Shown here: one piece after another, positions 24,894 through 34,578 of the stretch
Layout: each line of letters opens with the position of its first letter
How positions within the stretch are numbered: the stretch's first letter is position 1
From: Solwaraspora sp. WMMD1047
Lineage (GTDB): Bacteria > Actinomycetota > Actinomycetes > Mycobacteriales > Micromonosporaceae
Reading direction: 5' to 3'
NCBI RefSeq assembly: GCF_029626155.1
Contig: NZ_JARUBL010000001.1
Location: 7,158,501 to 7,222,500, forward strand
DNA length: 64,000 nucleotides
Program-made: the position numbers and the translations under genes
Notes under the pieces: model-generated
The model's database searches: none
Seen by the model: the letters and a program-made list of their open reading frames with translations, nothing else
What the model was told of the DNA's origin: nothing

Positions 24894-27800
24894 TCAGAGG
24901 CTGCGGCACTGGCCCGTGGCGATGCCCTTCACGGTGTTCGGCCGGTCCTCGTCGACCGGCGCCGGGTCGTTGCCGCCGCAGTAGAGCGAACCGCTCACAC
25001 TGCTCGCGGCGACCACCACCGCCTCGCCACCGGTGTTGTCGTGCACGTTGACCGAACCGGCCACCGTCACCGCGTCGACCCGGACGCCGCCGGTGTTCCG
25101 GGTGACCGAGAGGCCGCCGGTCAGCTTGCCCTGCTCGACCAGGACCGGGCCGGTGGACTCGGAGACGATGACCCGCCCGGAGACGGTGCCGCCGGTCAGC
25201 GTCACCGAATCCGATCCGGTCACCATCACCAGCCCGGAGACCTTCGTGCCGGTCAGCGCGAACGACCCGACGTCGCTCACGTTCACCGGACCGGAGATGG
25301 TGCCGCCGGCCAGCGCGACCCGCTCACCACCGGTCACCGCGATCCGGCCGGACACGACCGCGTCGGTCACCGACAGCCAGGCCGGGGCGGTCGCGACGAT
25401 CGGCGAGTTGATCCGACCACCGTCGACGATCAGCGAGGCGCCCTCGGCCACCGTCACCTTCGCCGACACCGTCGCACCGTCCAAACAGGTCACTCCGCTG
25501 GAGACCACCAGCGGCGTGGTCCGCCGGCCGGTGATCGTGGTGGTGCACTCCGGGGTCTCCGGCTCGCCCTGGCCGACCGCCGAACGGGGCTCGGTGTCGG
25601 CCGTGACCGGCGAGTTCGCCGCGAAGTAGTTCACCAGCATGGTCAGGTCGTTGTCGCCGGTGGTGGTCCGGTCGGTCCCGCCGGCCAGCGCGGTGAAGTT
25701 GTCACCGCCGGCCGCCAGGAACGAGTTCACCGTCACCCGGTAACTGCCGGTCGGGCTGATCGGCGTGCCGTTCAACGACATCGAGGTGATCCGCGAACCC
25801 TGCGCCGCGGTCGGGTCGTAGGTGTAGTAGAAGCCGTCCGAGACCCCCAGCCAGAGCACCGGCCGGGACGCCCCCGCCGGCTGCCACTGCTGCTCCAACA
25901 CCTGCTTGATCTCGGCGCCGGTGAAGGTCTTGGTCACCACGTCGTTGGCGAACGGCTGCACCGAGAACGCCTCCGAGTAGGTGACCACCCCGTCCGGGCT
26001 GTAGACCAGGTCGGCGCGGAGACCACCCGGGTTCATGAACGCGATCTGCGCCCCACCCCGGCCCGGGTCGCTGGTGCCGGCGAGCTGCACGTCGGCGATG
26101 AAGTTGCCGAGCACCGACTCCTTGCCCCGGTCCTCGTTGCCGTCCGTGTACGCCCGCCGGATGTCGGCGGTGATCGAGCCGAGCTGACGCTGACCCAGCT
26201 CCTGGGCGCGTTCCTTGGCCGCCGCGACGATCGTGGCCACCGCCGGGTCCTGCGGCGCCCCGACCACGGTCACCAGCTCCGGTACGGCCGCGGTCACCGC
26301 GTCCGACGCCGGGTCGTAGGTGAGCGTGACCTTGCCGAGCCGCTTGCCGTAGTCCTCGGCCTGCACCACCGGGCGCGAGGTGTCGGTGCCCGGCACCGGG
26401 ACCAGGAACGCGTACGGCTGGTGGGTGTGGCCGCTGAAGATGACGTCGATGTCGGCGTCGGCCCGGGTGTAGCGGCCGAAGACCGGGTCGCTGGCGAGCG
26501 CCTCGGCGGAGTCGATGTTCTCGGTGGCCGCCCCCTCGTGGGTGAGCAGCACCACCACGTCGGCCTCGCCGTTGGTGTCGTCGCCGTCGGAGAGCTGGTC
26601 GGCCACCGCGTTCGCCTCGGCGACCGCGTCCCGGAACTCCAGGCCGGCAATGCCGTCCGGGCTGACCAGCGACGCGGTCTGCTCGGTCACCACGCCGATG
26701 TAGCCGACCCGGACCCCACCCAGGGTCTCGATCGCGTACGCCGGCAGCGCCCGCGCACCGTCGCGGTAGACGTTCGCCCCCAGGTACGGGAAGTCCGCCC
26801 GGTCGGTCACCCGGCCGGTGAGGTCGGCCATCCCCTTGTCGAACTCGTGGTTGCCGACCGCCGAGACGGCCAGCCCGGCCTGGTTGAGGAAGTCCAGGGT
26901 CGGGTTGTCGTCGTCGATCGCCGAGATGAAGGTGGAGGCGCCGATGTTGTCGCCGGCCGACACGAACGCGGTGTTCGGGTTCTCCGCCCGGAGCTGGTTG
27001 ACCAGCCCGGCGATCTGGGCGGCGCCGCCGATCGGGCGCCCGTCGGGCGCGTTGCCCGGCGACTCCAGCCGGCCGTGGAAGTCGTTGATGCTGAGCAGTT
27101 GCAGGTCCACCGGGCCGGTCGCCCCGGTGCTGAGCCCCACCACGATCGGGTTGTGGTCGCTGGCCCGGTACGGGTCGGCCGTGTAGTACGACGGCACCCC
27201 GTCGTACTGGTAGGCGTACGACTCGTGGGCGTTGATCTGCCAGACGTCCACCCCGGTGACCCGCTCGGCGAGCGACGCCGAGGCGAGCGCGTGGTCCAGT
27301 GATCCGGACTCGCCGCTGAAGACGTAGCTGGTCCGGCCGGTGTCGTTCAGGTCGGCGTACCCGGCCTGGTAGAGCACGTGCGCCGGGTCCTCCTGGGTGT
27401 ACGCGTTGAAGTCGCCCAGCAGCAGCACCTCGTCGCTGCCGCTGTCGGCGGCGACCTGCGCGGCGAAGGCCGCCAACGCCTGCGCCTGCCGGGTCCGGTC
27501 GCCGTTGAAGGCACCCTGGCCGTCGCCGCTGTCGGCGTTGTCGCCGGTCGCCGAGTCCGACGAGCTCTTGGACTTGAAGTGGTTGGCGATGACGGAGAAG
27601 GTGACCCCGCCGGCGATGAAGGTCTGCGCGATCGGCTCGCGCGCGTTGAACCAGACCGTCTCGTCGTTCACCGACCGGGACGGGCCGTCGAGCTGCACCG
27701 CGCCCGGCTTGAAGATGATCGCGTTGGTGATGACGTCCTGCTGGGCCGCCGCCGGCAGGTCGGCCGGGTTGCGGACGTAGTCCCAGGTGCCGGCGCCGTC

Positions 27801-29459
27801 GGCCGCGTTCAGGGCGCCGACCAGGCGGGCCAGCGCCTTGTGCGGGTCGGCGGCGTCGAACCGGATCGAGTTCTCGATCTCCTGCAGGGCGACCACGTCG
27901 GCGTCGAGCGCGCTGATCGCCGCGACGATCTTCGCCTCCTGCTTGGCCAGGCCGGCCTCGTCGGGGGCGCCGCGGGCGTCGCCGCCGAAGTGGACGAAGT
28001 AGTTGAGCACGTTGAAGCTGGCCACCCGCAGGTCGCCGCCGACGTCGACGGGTGCCGGCGTACGCGGGTTGACGACCTTGAAGGTGGTCCGGTCGGCGGC
28101 CGGGGTCTCCGCGTCGACCGGGGTGGTCGGCTGCAGCCGCCACTCGTTGAAGCCGTACGACAGCACGGTGCGGCCGAACGCCTCGACGGCGTCGCCGACC
28201 CGGACCGGGTTCTCCTTCGACAGGTACGGCGGCAGCAGCCCGGCGGAGGCCAGGTTCGTGGTTCGACCGTCGTCGATCAGCAGCCGGCCGAGCCGGTTGG
28301 CCGACGCGACCGCCTGCGCCTCGGGGGTGCCGGGGCGGGCCACGTCGGTCGGGATGGTGGCCGGCTCGTCACCGGCGGTCAGCGCGATCTCACCGAACCG
28401 GTTGAGGTTGTAGACCTCGGAGACGGCGTACGGGCCGACCGGCGCGACGAGCATGGACTCGACCGACTCGCGGGCCGGGGCGTCCAGCGGCAGGCTGAGT
28501 GCGACCGGGCTGGGCAGCTCGACGCCCTGCTCGCAGACCCGCACGTCGGCCTGGCCGGCGATGCTGACCTGGGTGAGGCCGTTGAACTCGCTGGCGGTGC
28601 CGCTGACCCGGACCAGGTCGCCGATCGCGACCGCCGGGTGGTTGGCGGAGTTGCTGGTCAGGTAGACGAAGATGCCGTCCGAGGCGGTGCCGGCGGCCAC
28701 CGTACGGCCGCCGCCGCTGCCGGCGGTCTGCAGGTAGAGGCCGTTGTAGCCGCCGCTGCGGTGGTCGCCGGTGACCACGCCGTCCACGGTGACCCGGGTG
28801 CCGGCCAGCGGGGTCGCGTCGCCGGTGCCCTGCACCTGCGCGATGGTGTGGCTGGCGGTGCCGTCACAGCCGACCGGGTCGGGATCCGGGTCCGGGTCGG
28901 GGTCGCCGCCGCCGTTACGGGTGCCGAAGGTGTGCGCCGCCGGCGCCGTCCAGGCACCGTCGATCTTCTGCAGCGAGTGGCCGACCGGGGTGCTGGCGGA
29001 CTCGGCGACCCCGATGTCGGTGCTGGTGGTGCCGTTCGCCGGGCCGCCCGCCGCGGTCAGCGTCCCCTCGTAGCTGAGGAACTCGGCCACCGTCTGATCC
29101 GGAGCGACGAGCGCGATCCCGTCCGGGGCGCCGTTCTGGATTCCGTCGGTCGGGTAGTTCTCCACCACCACACCGGCCGCCGGCACCGCGCCGGAGAGGG
29201 TACGCGTGCCGTAGGCGGCGCCGTTCGCACCGTTGTAGAGAACGATCTGCCAACCCGTCAGGTCGAAGCCCTCGGGCGCCTGGACCTCTATGGCCTCGCC
29301 GGTGTCGGTGCCGGCGTTGTCGTAATGAATCTCACTGATGAACGGCGTCGCCGTCGGCTGCGCGGCGATGGCCGGCACGGCACTTGTCAGGCTGAGCGCA
29401 CCGCTGGTGATGAGCACGCCCAGCACGGGGAGTGAGCGCATGCGTCTGTTCCGGCGCAT
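24894..29459 (-). CDS. secreted ExeM/NucH-type endonuclease fused to 5'-nucleotidase
   Basis: 1521 residues from ATG 29459 (GGAGG 10 nt upstream). Order: signal peptide (1-33, ending AIAA); lamin-tail-like domain (about 37-180, ISEIHYDNAGTDTGEAIEV); a DPDPDPDPDP linker; an OB-like ExeM region (200-460); an endonuclease/exonuclease/phosphatase domain (about 475-790: FNVLNYF, ALQEIEN, NHFKSKS, LLGDFNAY, SDHNPIVV); a metallophosphatase/5'-nucleotidase (about 800-1290: SINDFHGRLE, GDNIGAS, GNHEFDKG, SGHTH); and a C-terminal region (1300-1521) with short VSGxVxVxGx repeats and a final Cys pair. It probably scavenges phosphate and nucleosides from extracellular DNA. Confidence 0.88.
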   Translation of the reverse strand: MRRNRRMRSLPVLGVLITSGALSLTSAVPAIAAQPTATPFISEIHYDNAGTDTGEAIEVQAPEGFDLTGWQIVLYNGANGAAYGTRTLSGAVPAAGVVVENYPTDGIQNGAPDGIALVAPDQTVAEFLSYEGTLTAAGGPANGTTSTDIGVAESASTPVGHSLQKIDGAWTAPAAHTFGTRNGGGDPDPDPDPDPVGCDGTASHTIAQVQGTGDATPLAGTRVTVDGVVTGDHRSGGYNGLYLQTAGSGGGRTVAAGTASDGIFVYLTSNSANHPAVAIGDLVRVSGTASEFNGLTQVSIAGQADVRVCEQGVELPSPVALSLPLDAPARESVESMLVAPVGPYAVSEVYNLNRFGEIALTAGDEPATIPTDVARPGTPEAQAVASANRLGRLLIDDGRTTNLASAGLLPPYLSKENPVRVGDAVEAFGRTVLSYGFNEWRLQPTTPVDAETPAADRTTFKVVNPRTPAPVDVGGDLRVASFNVLNYFVHFGGDARGAPDEAGLAKQEAKIVAAISALDADVVALQEIENSIRFDAADPHKALARLVGALNAADGAGTWDYVRNPADLPAAAQQDVITNAIIFKPGAVQLDGPSRSVNDETVWFNAREPIAQTFIAGGVTFSVIANHFKSKSSSDSATGDNADSGDGQGAFNGDRTRQAQALAAFAAQVAADSGSDEVLLLGDFNAYTQEDPAHVLYQAGYADLNDTGRTSYVFSGESGSLDHALASASLAERVTGVDVWQINAHESYAYQYDGVPSYYTADPYRASDHNPIVVGLSTGATGPVDLQLLSINDFHGRLESPGNAPDGRPIGGAAQIAGLVNQLRAENPNTAFVSAGDNIGASTFISAIDDDNPTLDFLNQAGLAVSAVGNHEFDKGMADLTGRVTDRADFPYLGANVYRDGARALPAYAIETLGGVRVGYIGVVTEQTASLVSPDGIAGLEFRDAVAEANAVADQLSDGDDTNGEADVVVLLTHEGAATENIDSAEALASDPVFGRYTRADADIDVIFSGHTHQPYAFLVPVPGTDTSRPVVQAEDYGKRLGKVTLTYDPASDAVTAAVPELVTVVGAPQDPAVATIVAAAKERAQELGQRQLGSITADIRRAYTDGNEDRGKESVLGNFIADVQLAGTSDPGRGGAQIAFMNPGGLRADLVYSPDGVVTYSEAFSVQPFANDVVTKTFTGAEIKQVLEQQWQPAGASRPVLWLGVSDGFYYTYDPTAAQGSRITSMSLNGTPISPTGSYRVTVNSFLAAGGDNFTALAGGTDRTTTGDNDLTMLVNYFAANSPVTADTEPRSAVGQGEPETPECTTTITGRRTTPLVVSSGVTCLDGATVSAKVTVAEGASLIVDGGRINSPIVATAPAWLSVTDAVVSGRIAVTGGERVALAGGTISGPVNVSDVGSFALTGTKVSGLVMVTGSDSVTLTGGTVSGRVIVSESTGPVLVEQGKLTGGLSVTRNTGGVRVDAVTVAGSVNVHDNTGGEAVVVAASSVSGSLYCGGNDPAPVDEDRPNTVKGIATGQCRSL

Positions 29460-29794
29460 AGAAACTGAACCTCCGGTAAGGGGGTAGATCCGGAGGAGCA
29501 TAAGCGGCAACGATGTCGAAACAAGGGATGAGAGGTGTACGGAACGGTATCTATTCCGGCTCGGGTGCGAGGTTCGGACCGATTGGCCCCACGGCGGTGA
29601 CCTGCGGGTGTTTGGTTCCGGCCCAACCGGGGGCGGCGGCGGGCCGATCCTGCCGGTATGGTGGTCAACTAACCTGTCCCCGCCTGGCCAACGAAGGCGT
29701 CCGGTCGCCGACGTAACCGTCCAGTCGAGCTTCAGCGGGAGCCGACCACATCCCTGTGCCGCTCCGCTGATCCGCCCCTGAACGAGGTTGCCCT
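29460..29794. other. 335-nt divergent intergenic region
   Basis: This separates the secreted nuclease from the VanW gene. Both must be transcribed from here. TAACCT near 29669-29674 on the plus strand is a possible -10, without a good -35. A phosphate-dependent operator might be expected for the nuclease, but no clear Pho-box tandem repeats were recognised. No ORF looks coding. Confidence 0.4.
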
Positions 29795-31858
29795 GTGAGT
29801 CTGTACGGCGAGAAGAAGACGCCCGCCGACGAGGCCCCGACCGTCCAGATCCCGCGCGTACCGGCGGACGCCGGACGGCCGGATCTGACCCGCGCCATCC
29901 CCCGGCAGGCCCAGCGCGGCCCGGCCACGCCCCCCGGCCCCGGCGCACCTCTTGCCGCACCCTCCGGGTCCGCCACACCGTTCGGCCCCGCCACGCCCCC
30001 CGGTTCCGCCACGCCGCCTGGTCCGACGACCGGTCCGGCGGGCACGGTGGATCGAGCCGGGATGCGCGACGGCAATGCGATCACCCAGGTGTTCAGCCTG
30101 CCGGCGACCGACCCGGCCGGGGAGTCGCCGGCCCAGCCCGCCGAGCCACTCGGCCCGGCGACCGGGCCGGGCCGCAAGCGCGGCGCCCGCCGGCTGATCC
30201 TGGCCGGCGCCGCCGCCGTCGCCGTCATCGCGGCCGGCAGCGGCACCGCCAGCTACGCGTACGCGGGCGAGGTGCCGCGGGGGACCACGGTGCTCGGCCT
30301 GGAGCTGGGCGGCAAGAGCCGCGCGGAGGCGGCCAGCGCGCTCCAGGCCGAGTTGGCCCGGCGCGCCGAGACCTTCGGCTCCCCGGTGCCGGTTCGGATC
30401 GGCGAGAAGACCGGCGAGATCATCCCGGCCGAGGTCGGGCTCGCGGTGGACGTCGACGCGACGGTGGCCAGGAGCGCGGAGAGCAACCCCTCCCCGGTCG
30501 GGCGGCTGTTCGGCTCGCACGAGGTCGACCCGGTGGTCACCGTCGATCCGGTCCGGCTGGACGAGAAGCTGCGGGCGATCGTCGGCAAGGACGGCCAGCG
30601 GATGAAGATGCCGGCGATCACCTTCTCCGGCACGACGCCCAAGCCGACCTACCCCGAGCCGGGCATCGACCTGGCCGAGGAGCAGTCGGCGCAGGCGGTA
30701 CGGGACGGCTGGCTGGAGGTCGGACCGGTCGAGGTGCCGCTGGTCGAGAAGTTCCCGGCCACCAGCACCGAGGAGGTGGACCGGCTGGTCAACGAGCTGG
30801 CGAAGCCGGCGGTGGCCGCCCCGGTGCGGGTGACCACCGACCGCGGCCAGTTCTCGGTGCCGCCGGCCGCGATCGCGAAGAGCCTGATCCTGACCGCCGA
30901 CAAGACCGGCAGGATCGAGCCGCGGGTGGACGAGAAGAAGCTGCGCGCCGCGCTCACCGACCAGCTCGCCGACGTCGAGGTCAAGCCCAAGGAAGCCACC
31001 ATGTCGATCGCGGGCGGCAAGCCGAAGGTGCTCGCCAGCAGCGGTGGTCAGCAGGTGGACACGGCGGCGTTGAGCCGCGAACTGCTCGGCGTGCTGCCGA
31101 AGGCGGACGGGCGTGAGGTCCGGGGCACGATGAAGACGATCGCCCCGAAGACCACCACGGAGGACCTCTCCAAGCTCGGCGTGAAGGAGCGGGTCTCGAC
31201 CTTCACCACCAACTTCACCGGCGGGCTCTCCTCGCCGCGCAGCCACAACATCGTGCAGGCGGCCAAGCAGGTGGACGGCGCCCTGGTCAAGCCGGGTGAG
31301 ACCTTCTCGCTCAACAAGCACACCGGCGAGCGCGGGTACGCCCAGGGCTACAAGGACGCGCCGGTCATCCTCGACGGCAAGCTCGTGCCCGGGGTCGGCG
31401 GCGGGGTCTCCCAGTTCACCACCACGCTCTTCAACGCCACGTACTACGCCGGCCTCGAGGACGTCGAGCACAAGCCGCACTCGTACTACTTCAGCCGCTA
31501 CCCGGCGGTCATCGAGTCGACGATCTTCTACCCGAACCTGGACTTCAAGTTCCGCAACAACACCGAGTACGGGGTGCTGCTCGACACCTCCTGGACGGGC
31601 AGTTCGATCACCGTGTCGGTCTGGAGCACCAAAATCTGGGACAAGGTCTCCACGGTTTACGGCCCTCGGCGCAACATCACCAGCCCGAAGACGGTCTACC
31701 TGGAACCGGGGCCGAACTGCATCGCGGCCAGCGGCAGCCAGGGCTTCTCCCAGGACGCGTTCCGGGTCTTCCGCAAGGACGGCAAGGAGGTCAAGCGGGA
31801 GAAGTTCTCCTGGACCTACGAGGCCGAGCCGAAGTTCATCTGCGCGAAGAAGCCCTAG
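29795..31858 (+). CDS. VanW-family membrane-anchored cell-wall protein
   Basis: 687 residues from GTG 29795 (GAGG 7 nt upstream). A Pro/Ala/Thr-rich cytoplasmic region (1-125) precedes a single helix (about 130-152, LILAGAAAVAVIAAGSGTA). Outside are two peptidoglycan-binding-4-like domains (VPRGTTVLGLELGGKSRAEA; VEVPLVEKFPATSTEEV) and the VanW domain with FTTNFTGGLSSPRSHNIVQA, VKPGETFSLNKHTGERGY, GVGGGVSQFTTTLFNATYYAGL. VanW is found in some vancomycin-resistance clusters but is widespread in actinobacteria without them; it is thought to act on the cell wall. No van genes are near, so a resistance role is not implied. Confidence 0.88.
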   Translation: MSLYGEKKTPADEAPTVQIPRVPADAGRPDLTRAIPRQAQRGPATPPGPGAPLAAPSGSATPFGPATPPGSATPPGPTTGPAGTVDRAGMRDGNAITQVFSLPATDPAGESPAQPAEPLGPATGPGRKRGARRLILAGAAAVAVIAAGSGTASYAYAGEVPRGTTVLGLELGGKSRAEAASALQAELARRAETFGSPVPVRIGEKTGEIIPAEVGLAVDVDATVARSAESNPSPVGRLFGSHEVDPVVTVDPVRLDEKLRAIVGKDGQRMKMPAITFSGTTPKPTYPEPGIDLAEEQSAQAVRDGWLEVGPVEVPLVEKFPATSTEEVDRLVNELAKPAVAAPVRVTTDRGQFSVPPAAIAKSLILTADKTGRIEPRVDEKKLRAALTDQLADVEVKPKEATMSIAGGKPKVLASSGGQQVDTAALSRELLGVLPKADGREVRGTMKTIAPKTTTEDLSKLGVKERVSTFTTNFTGGLSSPRSHNIVQAAKQVDGALVKPGETFSLNKHTGERGYAQGYKDAPVILDGKLVPGVGGGVSQFTTTLFNATYYAGLEDVEHKPHSYYFSRYPAVIESTIFYPNLDFKFRNNTEYGVLLDTSWTGSSITVSVWSTKIWDKVSTVYGPRRNITSPKTVYLEPGPNCIAASGSQGFSQDAFRVFRKDGKEVKREKFSWTYEAEPKFICAKKP

Positions 31859-31989
31859 CCGCGACGGGCCGAGGACTGTCCCCGGCAGGGCGGGACGATC
31901 AAAGATTTCGTTGAGATTTGCCGGATACCGTCCCGGACGGGTTCTGCGGCAGCGCTGGCACGAACAGCGCATGCAAGATCGTAATAATA

Positions 31990-32019
31990 TTGACAGATTT
32001 CGATACTTGACGCTAACCT
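31990..32019 (+). promoter_or_regulatory. promoter of the DoxX gene
   Basis: TTGACA (31990-31995), an 18-nt spacer and TAACCT (32014-32019) match the housekeeping consensus closely, about 50 nt before the DoxX start. The surrounding 100 nt is AT-rich relative to the window. Confidence 0.65.
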
Positions 32020-32071
32020 GATCTCGCCGTGGGACCCGTATTCGTTACCGCTTCACCACGAGGAGCGTCCC

Positions 32072-32506
32072 ATGATCCCTGCCCGTCTGACCGAGTTCGT
32101 CACCACCCTGTTCCGGGTGGTCGTCGGTCTCCTGTTCGCCCTGCACGGCGCGGCCTCCCTCTTCGGCATCTTCGGCGGAAACCGGGGTTCTGGCGAGGCC
32201 ATCGCGATCGGCACCTGGCCCGGCTGGTGGGCCGCCCTGATCCAGTTCGTCGGCGGACTGCTCGTGCTGCTCGGGCTCGGCACCCGAGTCGCGGCCATCG
32301 TCTGCTCAGGCTCGATGGCGTACGCCTACTTCGTCGTGCACCAGCCGGACGGGCTGCTGCCGCTGAACAACGGCGGCGAGCTGGCCGCGCTCTTCTGCTG
32401 GTCCTTCCTGGTGGTGGCCGCGCTCGGCGCGGGCCCCTGGTCGCTGGACGCGGCACTGCAGCGCCGGCAGCCGGCCGAGCGGGCCGAGGCGCTCAGCCGC
32501 GCCTGA
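32072..32506 (+). CDS. DoxX-family membrane protein
   Basis: 144 residues with four helices. ATG 32072 has GAGGAG 6 nt upstream. The N-terminus TTLFRVVVGLLFALHGAASLFG, WWAALIQFVGGLLVLLGLGTR and NGGELAALFCWSFLVVAALG are standard for DoxX/SURF4-like inner-membrane proteins. Homologues in mycobacteria take part in thiol/oxidative-stress handling, but the family is functionally broad. It has its own strong promoter and converges on the anti-sigma-like gene with a 14-nt gap. Confidence 0.88.
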   Translation: MIPARLTEFVTTLFRVVVGLLFALHGAASLFGIFGGNRGSGEAIAIGTWPGWWAALIQFVGGLLVLLGLGTRVAAIVCSGSMAYAYFVVHQPDGLLPLNNGGELAALFCWSFLVVAALGAGPWSLDAALQRRQPAERAEALSRA

Positions 32507-32520
32507 TGACCCGACCTCCG

Positions 32521-33453
32521 CTAGGCGGCGCGCCGCTGTCCGGTCCGTTGACCGGGCAGCGGCGGCCGCCCGGCCACGGCCGGCATCGCCGCACCGGAGC
32601 GCCCGGCACCCGGCCTCTGCTGCCCGCCCGGCTCGACCAGCCAGGTCGGCCCGGCCGGCTCGACCAGCCCGGCCGACTGGCCGGTGAGTCCGGTGGTCGG
32701 TTGGCGGCGGACCAGCCGCACCGGCGGTGCGGCGGCGGGCGGATCGGCGAACCGCACCCGCCAGGCCGGCCGGTCCGGTCGCTGGCCGGTCGGCGGCTGC
32801 CCGGGGTCGAGCCCGGGCCGGGAGAGGGCCACCACGATCAGATAGCCGGCCAGTACGAACCCGTGGCTGATCAGGCGGGCCGGCTCGACCATCGCCGCCG
32901 CCAGGTCGCTCACCGAGAGCAGCACCAGCATCGCGACGAACGCGCTGAGGGTGGGGAGCAGACCGGTGGGGCGGGTCCGGCGGACGGCGATGAAGAGGAA
33001 GCCGGCGCCGATGGCCACGTTCCAGGCGGCCGACTCGTGCCAGAGGTGCCCCGCCGTCGCCGTCAGGCCCGCGTTCGCGTGGGTGTGCGTCCCGGCGCCG
33101 CCCCCGCCCACCTGAGCCAGACCCAGCACGAGCTGCACCCCGCCCAGTACGCCGAGCCCGGTCCGCAGCAGTCCGACCAACCGGCCGCGGGCGGCACCGG
33201 CCGGCGGGGTGGTCCCCGCCGACTGGGTGGCGCGCGGCGGCAACGCCGCGAGCACCGCCGCGGCCAGGTCCAGGTCCGGCCGCTCGGTCACCACGCTGGT
33301 CCGCGCCAACCGGGTCACCGTCGCCGCGCCGTCCAGCCAGTCCCGGCAGTCCGCGCAGCCATCCAGATGAGCGTCGATCCCGTCCCGTTCGGCGGCACTC
33401 TCCTCGCCGTCCAACTGGGCGGACAACGCCTCACGCCACTGCTCACAGCCCAT
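32521..33453 (-). CDS. zinc-finger (zf-HC2) anti-sigma factor candidate with membrane helices
   Basis: 310 residues from ATG 33453 (MGCEQWREALSAQLDGE). The first 45 residues hold the H-x3-C-x2-C pattern of zinc anti-sigma factors (AHLDGCADCRDWL, with an upstream Cys at residue 3). Four hydrophobic segments follow around residues 95-240, with THTHANAG and HLWHES, which resemble histidine-rich DUF2231-like membrane parts. The C-terminus is a Pro/Arg-rich tail. It is divergent from an ECF sigma factor, so it probably holds that sigma at the membrane. The long frame above 33453 is antisense to the sigma gene. Confidence 0.8.
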   Translation of the reverse strand: MGCEQWREALSAQLDGEESAAERDGIDAHLDGCADCRDWLDGAATVTRLARTSVVTERPDLDLAAAVLAALPPRATQSAGTTPPAGAARGRLVGLLRTGLGVLGGVQLVLGLAQVGGGGAGTHTHANAGLTATAGHLWHESAAWNVAIGAGFLFIAVRRTRPTGLLPTLSAFVAMLVLLSVSDLAAAMVEPARLISHGFVLAGYLIVVALSRPGLDPGQPPTGQRPDRPAWRVRFADPPAAAPPVRLVRRQPTTGLTGQSAGLVEPAGPTWLVEPGGQQRPGAGRSGAAMPAVAGRPPLPGQRTGQRRAA

Positions 33454-33537
33454 GTCTCCATAGTCGGACAGCGGCGCCGCCCAGTTCCCGTGGGGTGGCG
33501 GTCGTCGCAACCGTGGCCGAACCGTTAACCTCGCAGC

Positions 33538-34578
33538 ATGTTTCCGACCGAGCCGGACGACGCGGAGATCACCGGGTGGGCGCTGGCCGCCGCAGCCGGA
33601 GACCGGGTCGCGGCGGCCGCCCTGATCCGGGCCACCCAGCAGTCCGTCCACCGGTTCCTGGCCCACCTGGTGGACGCCGGCGAGGCGGAGGACCTGGCCC
33701 AGGAGACCTTCCTGCGGGCGATGCGGGCGCTGCCGAGCTTCGCCGGCCGGTCCTCGGCGCGTACCTGGTTGTTGGCGATCGCCCGCCGGGTCGCCGCGGA
33801 TCACGTGCGGACGCTGGTCCGCCGGCCGAGATCCGCCGCCGGCCCGGACTGGCAGTCGGCCGCCGAGGCGACGCAGGTCGAGGCCGGGCCGCGGGTCGAG
33901 GAGATGGTCGTCCTGCGGCAGCTCGTCCGCGACCTGCCCGCCGACCGGCGGGAGGCGTTCGTGGCCACCCAGATCGTGGGGCTCAGCTACGCCGAGGCGG
34001 CCGAGGTCTGCGGCTGCCCGGTCGGCACCGTCCGGTCCCGGGTGGCCCGGGCCCGGCAGGATCTGGTGACCGCCCTGCGGGCTGCGGAGGGCCCGCCCCG
34101 ACACCTGCGGTCGATCGGCGAGTGGCACCGGCGGGACGGCCGGGTCCGACGGGGTAGAAAGGGGCAGAACGTCACCGTCGCCGAGGAGAGGACCCCAGAT
34201 GAGCCTGGAACGACCCGTCGCGCCCGATCCGTACGAGCTGCTGCCGCCGGTCCCGTCGTTCACGCTGACCAGCGAGGACGTCGCCAACGGAGAGCCGATG
34301 CCGGCCGATTTCGCCCACCACAGCGTGGGTGGCGGGAACCTCTCGCCGCAGCTGGCCTGGTCGGACCACCCCGCCGAAACGGGCAGCTTCGTGGTGACCT
34401 GTTACGACCCGGACGCGCCCACCGGCAGCGGCTTCTGGCACTGGGTGCTGGTCAACCTGCCGGCGTCGGTCACCCAACTACCCCGGGGTGCCGGCTCCGA
34501 GACGGCCGCGGGTGGGTTCAGCGTCCGCAACGACTACGGCGAGCAGGGGTACGGCGGTGCCGCGCCACCGGCGGGTGA
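33538..34578 (+). CDS. ECF RNA polymerase sigma factor with anomalous 3' extension
   Basis: ATG 33538 is preceded 6 nt upstream by TAACCT (33526-33531), so it is probably leaderless. Residues 1-185 are a normal ECF sigma: region 2 (HRFLAHLVDAGEAEDLAQETFLRAM, quoted in part), a short linker and region 4 (LPADRREAFVATQIVGLSYAEAAEV, quoted in part, and CPVGTVRSRVARAR). It pairs with the divergent zf-HC2 protein. A family member should stop near 34100-34170, but this frame stays open to 34578, running through 380 nt of the PEBP gene in another frame. The extra Arg-rich 150 residues look non-biological. Either a stop has been lost or a 1-nt indel exists around 34080-34160. Confidence 0.75.
   Translation: MFPTEPDDAEITGWALAAAAGDRVAAAALIRATQQSVHRFLAHLVDAGEAEDLAQETFLRAMRALPSFAGRSSARTWLLAIARRVAADHVRTLVRRPRSAAGPDWQSAAEATQVEAGPRVEEMVVLRQLVRDLPADRREAFVATQIVGLSYAEAAEVCGCPVGTVRSRVARARQDLVTALRAAEGPPRHLRSIGEWHRRDGRVRRGRKGQNVTVAEERTPDEPGTTRRARSVRAAAAGPVVHADQRGRRQRRADAGRFRPPQRGWREPLAAAGLVGPPRRNGQLRGDLLRPGRAHRQRLLALGAGQPAGVGHPTTPGCRLRDGRGWVQRPQRLRRAGVRRCRATGG

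Noticed and set aside
27378-29435. 685-residue plus-strand ORF opposite the secreted nuclease
   Set aside because: Antisense shadow caused by high GC; no motifs, Arg/Gly/Val-rich throughout.
29795-31858. Vancomycin-resistance gene cluster
   Set aside because: The VanW domain alone is common in actinobacteria; vanHAX, vanY and vanRS genes are absent nearby.
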